Shown: positions 10,145 through 24,900 of the stretch, in pieces
How the letters are laid out: each line of letters begins with the position of its first letter
Numbering within the stretch: position 1 is the first letter of the stretch
Assembly: GCA_016987375.1 (NCBI GenBank)
Contig: PJRA01000325.1
Location: 152,432-189,348, forward strand
Direction: 5' to 3'
Source of the DNA: Brachionus koreanus
Lineage: Eukaryota; Rotifera; Eurotatoria; Ploima; Brachionidae
Length of the DNA: 36,917 nt
The notes under the pieces: generated by a model
The model's database searches: none
What the model was told of the DNA's origin: nothing
The model's input: the letters and a program-made list of their open reading frames with translations, nothing else
Position numbers and translations under genes: made by a program

Positions 10145-12986
10145 GTTAATATTTTATAAATTTATAATTTTTTGATATTTTATTTTTGAAAATTAATTGA
10201 ATGCACTAAAAAAGACTAAGCATACAATTTTGAAAACAGATAAAAATTTTTCATAAAAGAAAATATTAAAATGATATTTTTATTCTATTATTTTTTTAAA
10301 GACAAAAAACTTAATTTTAACTAAAGAGCTTTTAGTCAAAAAGAGCGGAAATCACACTACTTTGGAATGTCATTAATTAAATAGCATTCAAATTTTTGAT
10401 ATGTCAAACATTTCATTTGAATTTTCTTTTAAATTTAAAATAAAATGATCGAAAAAATCAGGGCAAAATGTTTATCTAAAAACACAGTAGAAATTTTCTT
10501 GACTAGATTTTCTCTGAAATTGCTTTTTCATTTAGTACATCTTTCTTTTGTTAACAAGGAAATATTTTTTATTAACATCTTATTTCCATATTCCCTTGAA
10601 AAAAAAATCTCTCTCTAAGATACCTATTTTTAAGGGAAATAAACATTTTATATGCTGAAGTTGTTCATTAAAAGGAATGTCAAAATTACTTTACTTTATC
10701 AGAATCGAAACTAGTACTTAAAATACTTTTGAAACAAAAAGAAAAATCATTTTTAAAAAATTTTTTGCTCTCGATATTTATCTTAATTTTATTTTATCCT
10801 AAAAGGAAGCAATTATTGTAACCTAGTTGAATATAAGTTTTTAAACAAATTTTGAAAAAGCATCAATTATCAACTTGACAAGCAAGAACCAAAAGTATTG
10901 ATATCGAGAGTATAAGTACTGAGATAATTTTACAGAATTTTGGCGATTTTTTTTTAAATTTTAGATTACTAGCACTAAAAGGCCAGAGTGGTTTTTTGAA
11001 CCCTTTTTGTTACTTCCTTTTTTTGTTTTTATTCAAAAAATTTAATTATTTTTATTTTCATTGAAAAAAAGTAAAAAAATGAGTCTGATAAAATACTTTA
11101 GAGTGTTAAATTCTTCAATATATTATTTTAAAGAATTTAAAATTAGCTATCAAAAGTATCTATTTTGTTAATTTGCCTTTTTACATTCTTAGAAGTTAAG
11201 TAATTTCGACATCCCTATTCATTTATAGTGCACAGCGTAAGTTAAAAAACTCGAATAACTAAATACTAATAGATCCAAAATTCTGATAGGAAATTAATCT
11301 TTATGTTTTAAAACTTTTCTATTTATCAATTTTAGCATATCTTGACATTTTTAGTTATAAAATTCTTCATATTTAGACTTTGCAAACAAACATTGGAACG
11401 ATTTTTTATTATTTTTGATAAAAATCAGAGACATCTTTTGAATTCTAATAATATCAAGAACTTATTATGCAGTTTTTTGTGTTGATATGAATTCAGTAGA
11501 GCATTTTCTTTTTTATTTCATTAAAAACTCGATTTAAAAGAAAATAGAAAAGTTTTTTTTTAATTGATTTATATTTATATTAGAACGATATTAGATTTGT
11601 ATATATGAACATTAAGGTTATGGATAATTCAAAAGAAAGGATTTAACTAAGTTACGACAAATCTTCCAAGGGGTCTTCTATCTTATCTAGCAAAAGTTAA
11701 AATAGTTCTTTTCAAGAATATTTGATTTCATTCTTTAATTTATTTTAAATCTAAAATTTAATTAATTCAAGATAAAATGAATGCATTTTTCAAGTAAGAA
11801 ATGTAAAATTGGCTAAACACAAGTCAAATTTTTTTGATATTTTATCGATTTTTGATAGACTTAACAATTCAATAGAATCGAATGATTTACTAAATAATTT
11901 GATTTTATTCCAATAATGTGTAAAAGATGTAAAGTGTTGTAATAATTTAACTATAAAAAACAAGGAAATTAATGATATTTTATTTTTTTAAATAAGAGTA
12001 CAGTTACTTTTGTAATATAAATGAATCTTATTTTTATTTTTCAATAAATTTTAAATTATTCGAAAGTCACATCTAAAATCTTAAGTCTAAAATCTTTGAA
12101 GTAAAAATATGACTTTAAGCCAGGTTCAAACTAATTGTTTTGTTAAAATCAAAACGAATTTTGAAGTTGAATTAATTCAAATCAGCGTTCTTTCCTTTTT
12201 TTATAATCTAATAAAATAAAATTTTATTGATTTTTAAGCATTTAAAGTGTTATATTTTTTAATATAAAATTTTCCTATGAGAATTTTTTGATTTTTGGCA
12301 AAAATATATTTATCGTTAAGATATAATAATTTGCATCTTTTCATAAAAAGTAAGAAAATAATTATTTATATTTAAAAAGCATTGAAAAACTGTGACCGTG
12401 CGTTTTATTTGACAGCTTTCAATAAAAATCTAATGCGCTTCTCAGTTCCTTTTCAGTGTCAAAAATATAAATTAAAAATCCATTTATAATGAGCTAGCTT
12501 AGCTTAGCTAATTAAAAAATCAATATTTTTTATGATTAGTCTATTTTTCTTCTAAAATTGAAATAGGTTTTGGTTTTTTTTGTTTTTAAAGCAATGTATT
12601 AAGATAATTTAATAACCTACTTATCATCAAAATCTTCTTTAAGGAAAAAGTTATGGGCCAATCATGCCGAAATAGATAAGGTTGATAAGGCAGTATAGGC
12701 AGCATTTTTTATTTTGCAGAATGATTTTAATTAGGCGTATCGCTTGAAAATAATAAAAAACCCAATAAAATTTGATTATAACATTTTAAATCTGATTTTT
12801 ATGTCTGAAAGCTAGATTAAAAAGTTTTTTATTTATTCAGACAATAACCAACTGAATTCTTAAAGTTTAAATTTAATCAATCAATTATTATTAAGAGCTA
12901 TTTCCTGTTTTATTTTCCAAAGATTATTTTCTAAATCTTTATTTCAACAACAATGGTTCTAAAATCAATTGTTTCCTTTATTTCAG
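10145..12986. other. AT-rich spacer
   Basis: No gene or RNA was recognised. A short segment at 11051-11095 resembles 1567-1610 (see that spacer). CTCTCGATAT (10768-10777) has a complementary copy at 10901-10910, of unclear meaning. Confidence 0.5.
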
Positions 12987-13059
12987 ATAGCAATCCGAAC
13001 CTAGAAATTAAAGATGAAGCTGACAAAGAGGGTTTTAGAGAAGGAATTAAATTTCATTA
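12987..13059 (+). CDS. Orphan exon-like frame ending in a stop
   Basis: A strong 3' splice site (TTTCCTTTATTTCAG, ending 12986) is followed by a frame of about 24 codons with good composition (SNPNLEIKDEADKEGFREG) ending in TAA at 13057-13059. It looks like a last coding exon, but no upstream exon in the right phase was found. It does not join STRAP in frame: the possible donor at the STRAP stop would give an immediate TAG. It may belong to a distant 5' exon, a dead gene, or be chance. Confidence 0.28.
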
Positions 13060-16310
<3,251 letters not shown>

Positions 16311-16549
16311 ATAAATACTGAATATATTGTTTCAGTTTAGTTTTTTATTATTCATACAAATAGAATGTGATTTGGTCTTACATTATTTAATTAAATTTTT
16401 TAATAAAAAATTGAGAAAACACTTGACTGTCTGTCTTTATATAATGATAAAATTATTTAAATATTATATTAAATTAAAAAATCAAAGAGACATTAAGAAA
16501 AGACTTGCTAAAGCAAAGATTAGTTAAATCGACAGATACTCTTTTTTTT

Positions 16550-16690
16550 TTTACATCCTTATATGTTCCTTGTGAAACATAGGTTCATCACTTTACCCTT
16601 GCTTCTCCCCATTTCGCTGATCTCTTTCATGATTGTTGACCTTCATGTTACTGCTGGTCGTCCTACCTTACGTCGTACTTGAAGAGTATA
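16550..16690 (-). pseudogene. Fragment of a LINE-type retrotransposon, C-terminal coding end
   Basis: On the minus strand the sequence reads VGRPAVT, stop, RSTIMKEISEMGRSKGKVMN. This resembles the conserved end of many LINE reverse transcriptases (GRP..TW....KED....G), with the stop sitting where Trp is expected (TGA for TGG). The stretch is less AT-rich than its flanks. It is short and decayed, so the family is uncertain. Confidence 0.4.
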
Positions 16691-17104
16691 TTAAAGGCCT
16701 CTTTTTGATATACTTGTTTTTGTCATTCTAAGTAAATGTTCATTTTAATTTCCTCACAAATCACCAACAAATATTGTTAATGCAATGAGCTATAAAACTT
16801 TAAGAAATTTGAAGACTTGGGATGTTTAATTTAAAGAAGAAATAAGAATATAAGAGTTGATTAAATTTAGCAAATTAAAAATAGTTAGTATTTTTATTAC
16901 CACAGAGATCGTCAAATATTCTATCAGTTAACAGCATAGATTCTTTATGATTCAGATTTTAAATATATATATTTTTATTTTCAAAAAATTTTTTTTCTCC
17001 AAAAATTTTAAAATGTTAAAATTGAAATTAAGTCGAATTTGGCCTGAATTTTTACTATTTTTTCATTACACTTTGACTTTTAATTAACTCTGACGGCATT
17101 ATCC

Positions 17105-17142
17105 TTTTAATTAATTTTCGAAATTTCGAAAATTAATTAAAA
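17105..17142. repeat. Perfect 38-bp palindrome
   Basis: The sequence is its own reverse complement across 38 bases, centred between 17123 and 17124 (half-site TTTTAATTAATTTTCGAAA). It lies in the space between the convergent CaMKK (+) and coiled-coil (-) genes, about 230 bp beyond the latter's stop. The AT-only arms make it partly a composition effect, but the central TTCGAAATTTCGAA keeps the symmetry. It could form a cruciform or be the remains of a fold-back element. Confidence 0.85.
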
Positions 17143-17375
17143 TGGTCAACTGAACTTATCTTACATAATTAAGCAATTTATGGTCCTCACATGACCAAAA
17201 ATTTTTTATTAGGTTGAAGATTTTAATGTAAACTGTAAATTAATAAATCTCTATCTCTAACCTTTAAAAGAATAAAATTTAATCAATTCAATTTTGAATT
17301 TATATTATGATCAAGAAATATTAAGAAATTTTGAAAATAATATTTATTAAAAATTTAAACTTTTTCAAAAAAAAA

Positions 17376-20300
17376 TTATGCTGATTGCAAAGGTATTTTG
17401 TTTTTTTCAACAAGTCTAAGAAGGCGATTATGTTCTTTTTCATGGCTATCAAGTAAAAACTTGTCCTCTTTTACTCGTTCTCTATGAGTTAATAATTTGC
17501 CATATGTTTCCTCTCTATCGGCACTATACTAAAATTAACTTATTTTAGAAACCAATCGGGCTAAATTAAATTAATTTACTTTATCCAATTTTGATTTTTC
17601 TTTAAGTATCTTTTGTTCAAATTCCTGTTCTTCACTGTAGGACTTGGCAATCAAATCTTTAATCTGAGCAGCGTTTTGTTTCTTCATTTCAATCAATTGA
17701 TCTTGAAGTTTTTTTAATTCCATATCTTTTTTTCGTCTCATAAACTCTGCTTCTTTTACTGATTTGTACAAATCTTGCTCAATTTCATCGTCCTTTTGAA
17801 CCAACTTTTGAAAATGCTTAAGATGGTCTTCATGGTCTTTAGCCTGTAATTCAGTCAGCTTGTGAGCCGCTTTGTTTCTAAACAAAGTTTCATGTTCTTC
17901 AGTTTTTTGTATCTTTTCATTCAATGCTCGAGTGTGCAAGCTTTGTCTTCTATTAGTAATATCCTAATCAAAAAATGAGATAAAAACCCTAGTAAAATAA
18001 TTATTTAAAAATACTTCGATTTTTTTTTCGATTTCATTAGCACGTCTGTCTTGTTCTGCAATCATGGCCACTTCATTTAAATTTCTTTGTTTTTGGTATA
18101 TATTTTCAAGTTTATTTCTAGCATCAACAATTCTCCTATTAGCTTCACGTTGTCTAAGTGACCATTGGGCTTTTTCCAAATCGTTCTCGGCAGATAATCT
18201 TCTGCGAGTCATATCATAATTTTTTATATAATTACTTGTCTTAGCAATATTATCCTCAAGCTCTTTTTCACTATTCAAATCAGACTTTATTTGTTTTTCT
18301 CGGTTCTTATCGACCATTTTTCTAAAATCAAACAAGTCATTTTTGGCCTTTATTGTTTCCATATTAAGAGCTAATGCAATTTCAGCAACTTCTTTCTTAA
18401 TTCTGGCTTCTTCTTCCTCCTTACGGCGAATTTTATGCTCAAAATCGTTGTGGAGAGTGTTAAGCTCGTTTTTTTTTATGTCCAATTCGTTCATTTTAAG
18501 TCTGTACTGCCTGGATAAATCATTACAAACAAGCAGCGTTTTGCGGCCCTTGTCTTTGGATTGCATCATTTGGTCGATTTTTTGCTCTGTTCGTTCTTTT
18601 GTTTTCTAAAAAAATTAAATTCTTAGCAATTAGGAAAAAAAATGCCGAAACTCGGGATCGAACCAAGGACCTTTAGATCTTCAGTCTAACGCTCTCCCAA
18701 CTGAGCTATTTCGGCTTATATACATTTTAACTTACTTTTTCTTTTTTGTGTGCATTTTCAATCTCCAAAACTTTTCTTTCTTCCAAATTTTTTGCCAAAC
18801 TTTTGTCAGCATCGAGCCTCTTTTTGCTAATTACTTAAAAAAAAGATGAAAAAAAAAAAAATTTATCACTGTGATGATTATACGTCCATCAAATTCCCTA
18901 ACTGATTGTCGGATTTGACGCTGTTCTTTTTTGACGTCACCTTCTTCGCGCTTAAATGCTCGTTCTTCTTGTTTGCTTTGAATCATTTGATCTTCTATAA
19001 CCTTTAAGTGCTTCTCATTTTTTTTCCTTCTCTCGACTTCTTGGCTCGCTAAATCGACCGAATTCAATTCGATACGAATATTGTTTCTATTTTGTACTCC
19101 AATGCCATTTTCGCTTGAAGAACGCCTTTTTTCTAGATATTTTTGTTTGAGATTTGCCCTATGTATTGTTTGACTAGAGTCAATATAACCATCTTTGCTA
19201 ATATATCGACCAAATTTTCTTAAGATAATTTTGTTAAATTAGTAAAAAACAAAAAAAAAACTTAAATTTCAATGAGCCAAAAAATACCAATCTAGTAAAA
19301 ATATATTTCTAGCCTTTAATCTCAACCTTTATTTTAAAAACAGCACAAAGATTGTTTTCAAATTGATATGTTAAATAAAATTATAAATTTGGTCTATGAA
19401 ATGTCAAATGCGAAAATAAAAAATTTGATTTTCTGTTAATGCAACAAAAATTTTGACCAAAATATTTATTTAAAGATTCATTTTTTTTAATTATATTTAG
19501 TTGATGTAAAGCTAAAACAAAAATATTTTCTTTTTTAATAGAAAATAAATTTAAAAAATACTAGAACAAAGTGCAACATGGTAGAAAATATTTTAGAAAA
19601 AAAAGTGCAGAAAGGTTCGCGCGTAACAAAACTACCGCACTATCTGAATTACAAAGAACCGACTTTAAATTATTAATCTTCATACTTAAAAACCTAGAAA
19701 ATCGGGGTTTTTTAGAGGACTAAAAAAAAAATTTTTTTAACCGCAGTCCCTTAAAACCGCCGATGAGATACAAAAAAAACTGAAATAAACCCAAAATTTT
19801 AGCATTATTTTGACCAAGATCTTGGTATAATAAAAGCATGATATGTCAAATAAGCCATTATTTTGTAGAAGAGTTTATTCCCTATCAGAAGTGATGCAAT
19901 ACTATTAGGATATGCATATTTGAACATGAGTTATTACGGCTTGAAGACAAGATACTTTTTTCAATAATTTTAAGTCGGTTCTTTGAAATTCAGGTAGTGT
20001 AGTAGTTTTGCTATTGGCGAACCTTATTTTTTGAATATATTCTAATATATTAAAAAAGGAAATTATTTGGTTTTTTTTTTGAATTTCATAGCATCCGAAT
20101 CTTAAAATTTTTTTTATAATTGATTAAAGAATATTAAAAAAAATTTTTTATTGTAATAAGCATGTTTTTTCAGTGATATTGGGATGGAAAGAACATTAGA
20201 ATCTTAAAATTACCTTTCCTTCTAGAGAGAAAACTTTGCTTTTTAAATTTTTTATAGATTTTCTTGTTGTTTTTACCTCCAATTTTAAGTCATCAGAAAT

Positions 20301-21733
20301 TTTTTTTTTATAAACAATTAATCATTAAATAATCAATTGAAAAAAAATTTAATGATTTTAAACTAGTTTAAAAAGTTTTTTTCAAAAAAAATATTATACA
20401 ATTTACACCAATTTAACGACTTAAGTAAAGCTTTAAAACTTGGTGTTTCGGAGCTAGATAAACTCATCTTTAAATAAATAAACATTAAAAAAATATAAAA
20501 ATTTATATATGGAATTAGAAAATATATAATATATATTGATGTAAATGAATTTATATTTAATGATAATGAATATACCATTTCTTTAAGAAAAGTAAATTAT
20601 AATTAATTTTCAATAAATAAATAAATATTTGAAAAATTAAATATTTCGTAAATATTGTAAAAAATTCAAATAAGTTTGAACTTCGCCTACTATGTAAATC
20701 ATCTTAAATGAACATTGATTTAAAAACCATAACTTAATGTTAGACTGTAAAATCAACATAATATTTGATTTTATAGTCTAAAAACTAATCGAAAAATGAT
20801 TTTTAAGTGTAATGCAAAGAACTAAAAATTCAGATAACAGATTTAAATAAATTCCAAACAAAATTTAAATACTTTGTTAAATATTTAATTTGTAGGCTTT
20901 GGTTAAAGATATTTTGATTAAAATATCTCATTTTATTTGTAAAAGTACATCATAAATTAGACGATTTAGTAAAGGATGGCTTATAGTATGATGCATAAAT
21001 AAAAACCTAAATCTTTAATTTTAAAAACTAGAATATTCTCTTTAAAAAACATATCTGTTAAAGGCAAACTTTTAAAAAGTATATTGCAGCTTATTTGTTA
21101 TTGAATAAATTCTATTTTAGAATAGTAAAAATTTACACTTAAATTTTAAATTTAATTATAATTTATTAAAATTGGTTCAAATTATTTTGAAAAATAGATT
21201 TTAGCCTTAGAAAAAGAAATTTTTTTTAAAAAGTATTTTCTGAATTTTTGCCGATTGAACATTTAAAGCAAAATAAAATTTTTAATACTTTAAACATTAA
21301 GAAATAAGAACTTTAAATTATTCAAATTTAGAGAGGTTTTTTCGACTATTTCAATTCAACTTGCATCTTGACTTAGTTGAAATGAAATTTTTTTCTTCAT
21401 TCAAAATAGGTTTGAACAAAATAAAAATCACCCTTAAAAATAAATTAGGCTAATTCTGTTTATAGTGGATTTAGACAAAAAATTATTTTTATAAATTCCA
21501 TTGAACCTGATATTCAAAAAACTAAAACAAAAACATTGTTAAAAAATCTGGTTCAATTTATATGATTTTTTTCTAAAATTTCTTATTAAAAAGCCTTGGA
21601 TAGCAAATATTTTAGTTTACCTTAAAAAGTCGGCATACGATGTTAGATTTTCGTCCTCGTATGTGTAAATACTAGATGTTGCCAATAGTTGATAACGATT
21701 GTCGAGCAAGGATTTTTTTTCATAAGTTGACAT
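17376..21733 (-). CDS. Coiled-coil protein of unknown family, 557 aa (possibly ciliary/centrosomal)
   Basis: Six exons on the minus strand (5' to 3'): 21733-21621, 19218-18884, 18833-18736, 18605-18015, 17963-17580, 17528-17376; 1674 nt in total. Intron 1 is 2402 bp, intron 3 is 130 bp and holds a tRNA gene, and the others are about 50 bp. The N terminus (MSTYEKKSLLDNRYQLL, then YADFLRKFGRYISKDGYID) is not coiled coil. From about residue 65 to the C terminus it is almost entirely charged, heptad-rich helix (Glu, Lys, Arg, Gln) with no membrane span. This resembles trichohyalin-like axonemal or basal-body proteins in general, but no specific match was recognised. A minus-strand AATAAA at 17343-17348 lies about 30 nt past the stop. 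TTTTTAG directly precedes the start (TTTTTAG-A-ATG), a possible 5'UTR or trans-splice acceptor. It lies downstream of the DDX21-like gene, tail to head. Confidence 0.88.
18635..18642 (-). terminator. Pol III T-run terminator of tRNA-Phe
   Basis: Eight T in a row on the minus strand directly after the discriminator base of the tRNA. Confidence 0.8.
18643..18715 (-). tRNA. trnF-GAA: tRNA-Phe (GAA)
   Basis: A complete 73-nt tRNA on the minus strand. The acceptor stem GCCGAAA/TTTCGGC is perfect, with discriminator A; A box TAGCTCAGTTGGGAGAGCG; anticodon arm TTAGA-CTGAAGA-TCTAA with anticodon GAA; T arm CTTGG-TTCGATC-CCGAG. No CCA is encoded, as expected in eukaryotes, and no intron is present. 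A run of eight T follows directly on the minus strand (18642-18635), a pol III terminator. The gene lies wholly inside intron 3 (18606-18735) of the coiled-coil gene, in the same orientation, and makes up over half of that intron. Confidence 0.97.
19612..20025. mobile_element. 414-bp element with 63-bp terminal inverted repeats (MITE-like)
   Basis: The left end 19612-19674 and the right end 19963-20025 are inverted copies agreeing at about 54 of 63 positions, both starting AAGGTTCGC and sharing CAAAACTAC, CTGAATT and CAAAGAACCGACTT. The inside has no coding frame but is also foldback-rich: 19703-19721 is largely complementary to 19745-19762, and a perfect 14-bp palindrome ACCAAGATCTTGGT lies at 19813-19826. 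This is the architecture of a non-autonomous DNA transposon. No clear target-site duplication was found at the ends, so the true ends or the superfamily are uncertain. It sits in intron 1 of the coiled-coil gene. Confidence 0.75.
20026..21614. other. Remainder of the large intron 1 of the coiled-coil gene
   Basis: AT-rich, with no recognised element. The minus-strand frame at 20363-20578 consists of Phe/Tyr/Ile/Asn/Ser codons typical of AT-rich non-coding DNA. Confidence 0.5.
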
Positions 21734-21982
21734 TCTAAAAATGTTTAGCCTGAAGGCCGATAAGAAATATGAAAAAAGTTCTAAAATAAACTAAATAAAT
21801 GTCTTAGAAATTAACTACTTGAAAAAAAAACCGAAAGTTTTATCGTTTAGCTAATATTCAATGTTTATAAGCTTTTATTTCTTTCACTTGCTCTCTTAAA
21901 TTCAACTTGTGTTTCTAAGTAACAGAGCTTTTTTCAGGATTGAGAAAATTTAAATTTAATAATAATTTTTTTTAAATTTTAT

Positions 21983-24900
21983 TTATTCATCAAATTTAAT
22001 GCGTTTATTTTGTGTAGCGGCTACATTGTCGAATTTTCTTTTATTCGACTCGGTATTATTGTTGCCGCCAAAACGGTTTGAGCGTTCAAATTTGCCTCCT
22101 CGCCCATTTCTCCCATTTGATCTAAATCCTCCTCCACGTGAGCCCCTATCACCGCCTCGGCGGTCTCTAAAACCGCCAAAGCCTCCACCACCTTGTCTCA
22201 CTTCTTCTTCAATTTCAGGCAATTCAGAAATCGGCTTTAGCTCTAGTGTTTTAGTATTGAACCATTTTTCTTGAATCAAGTCATCAAATTCACTAGATAC
22301 ATCAAAAACTAGACCCATTTTGTCCTTGGTAAAAACAACTTTTGTTATTGCAGATTCACCATTTTCTTCGCCGATTATTTTTTTCAATATGGCATAGGCA
22401 AATGATTTACCGCGAATTTCTTCGTCTGTTTTACTAATTATATAAGTAGTGTAATTCTATAAGAAAAAAAATTTAACTGAGTTCAGCTTAATTGAATTTT
22501 TAATTAAACTAACTTCTTTGCTTGTAAGCAGTGATCGCTGTGTTACTTTGGTACAGCCTGAAATAACTGCAAGGGCTGCAGCTAAAGCAGTTACTGCATC
22601 CTTGGTTTTTAGAACTTCTTCAGCACCTGAACGGAATTTTTCTATCATTTCAACAGTAACTGTGTCTAGTGATCTAATTAAAATTTTTTAAAAAATACAA
22701 TTTATGAAATTTTTTTTTATTTATTTACCTTACTGCATCAGTTGTGGATGCTTCTACGATATCGGCTGATGATGGTGCTCCAACTCGTTTGAATTTTGTT
22801 CCCTTAAATTAAAAAAGTTAAATGATTTGATTTTTTAAGTTTAAAGACATAAGGTTTTCTTAAAATTGCAACTGTGGTTTTCGAAACTGAGTTTAATTTT
22901 TAAATATTTAGAAAAAGAATTAGATTTCTTATTGAATAATTTCAAAAGTTAAAATTAACCGAACAAAAAAAATTTTGTTCTGCTTACTAACTAATTTAAA
23001 AAATACTCAAAAAAATCCAGTACTTCAATGCCTATTAAATATTTTGGATTATTATTTGGATCTAAATTTAAGTCAAAAATGGTTGTCCAAAATTTCAAAA
23101 GAAAAAAAGTTATAATCTTATAAACATATAATAATGTAAGTTAAGCAGTACGTAGTAATTTTATCTTGTTTTCAAAAATAATAAGCTTATCTAAATGATA
23201 ATTTTATTTCATGTTCTACACTCATGAATAACCCAGTCCTCAGCGATCGACAAACCATTTTTTAGATAATACAATTCTGATTAAAATGAGCCTTAATTTT
23301 ATTTCATCGGTTTGACTTCTATTCAAGCCAGAATCGTATGGTATTACTGGTTTAAAATTAAGATCTAATTAAGTCATTCTTAGTAAATAGAAAGAAAAGA
23401 AAAGTGTTGGAAAACTACGTTTCAGATTTGACTGATGCTACTAGTGGTGTACCACAGGGTCCTGTCTTAGGAACAAGTTTATTTAATATATTTATCAATT
23501 ATTTAAGTTTTTTAAACGAATGTGAAAAATATGCAGATGATACATAAATATTTGATGTGCAGATGTGCAAATATGCAGATGATACAAAGATTAGAAGCAA
23601 AATCACTGCAAGAAGATTTTCTAAATAAATGGTTAATTAGATTAAATTTTTGTAAATTTAAAGTAATACATATTGGAAAGAACAATAGCGAATAAAAATA
23701 TTATTTAAATGATAGAGATAAAAAAATCGAATTGACTGAAATAGAAAAATAGAAAAAGATTTTAGAATACTTGTTAGAAATAACCTGAAATTTGAAGATC
23801 AATGTACAACAGCTGCTAATAAAAGTAATAGAATTCTTGGTACATTGAAGAACACAAAAAAAAACTTTTTAATTTTTTAAGATTCTCATTCATTTGATCC
23901 ATATAATTATTCTATAAATTAAGATACAAATACACCACCTATGGTTACTAACACTTTTACAAGTATTGAGCGATTCATTGAAAAAGAAAAGATGGTGAAA
24001 TTTCGCTGGAAAAAAAATACTAAAGATTATAAACGGCCATAATGAAAAGTTACAGAATATAAGGGAACTAAATTAACCTAAGCTGATTTTGTAAATCTAA
24101 CAGCTCTTAAATTTTAACTCAGGCTTTTTAATTTTGAATGATTTAGATTTTTTTGAACATTTATGGTAAATTTAGTAAAATCTTATAAGAAATCCAAAAA
24201 ATCTCATCTGACTATGAAAAGCTTCATAAGTGGTCGAATACATCAAATTTTTCCATTTACAAACCAAAATTATTACTATCTTTAAATCCCTCAACCTATA
24301 CTTATTAGAGTCCAGATCAAAAAAGCTTTAGTACAAATTTCAAACCAAAAAGACAAACCATCAGCAACTAATCGAGGCTAACCTGTAACTTAATTGCAAA
24401 TAAATAAATTATTATAAGAAAGAAAGCATACTTTGGAAAAGGCTCAAAATTTTCAAAGTCTTTTATTGAATCTTAGTATATTTATCAATGATTTAAATCA
24501 TCAAATTTTTAAACTTTCATTATCTAAATTTTTATAAGATAACAATTTTTTTTCCTATGAAATTTCGGGCAACCATTTTTGACCACTAGCTATTAATCAT
24601 TGTTTTTTACCTTTTTATCTTGGAATGTTCAATGCCGCTCAAATCTTAAACTGGTCAACAAGAAAAATATAGTTATAGGAAATCAGATGCTTTAAAAATA
24701 GAAACCTACGAAAGAATTACGTTATATGATAAAAATCACAGAGAAAGTAGTTTTAGTGGTTTTTACATCTTATTAGCATAAAAGAAACTAATTTCTAATC
24801 AAAAGAAATTTCTAAAATTGTCTAGCATTCTGTTCTCTTGAACCAAATTACACATTGTCCTAAAATACATCCGCCGATGCATTTAAATTTCAAAAAGATT

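Noticed and set aside
10681..10915. Short inverted repeats (CTCTCGATAT and AATACTTTTG with partners) suggested another foldback element.
   Set aside because: The arms are only about 10 bp and not colinear, so chance in AT-rich DNA is the simpler view.
16327..16527. 66-codon frame after CaMKK.
   Set aside because: Composed of AT-rich codons, overlaps the CaMKK 3'UTR and its AATAAA, with no splice or family support.
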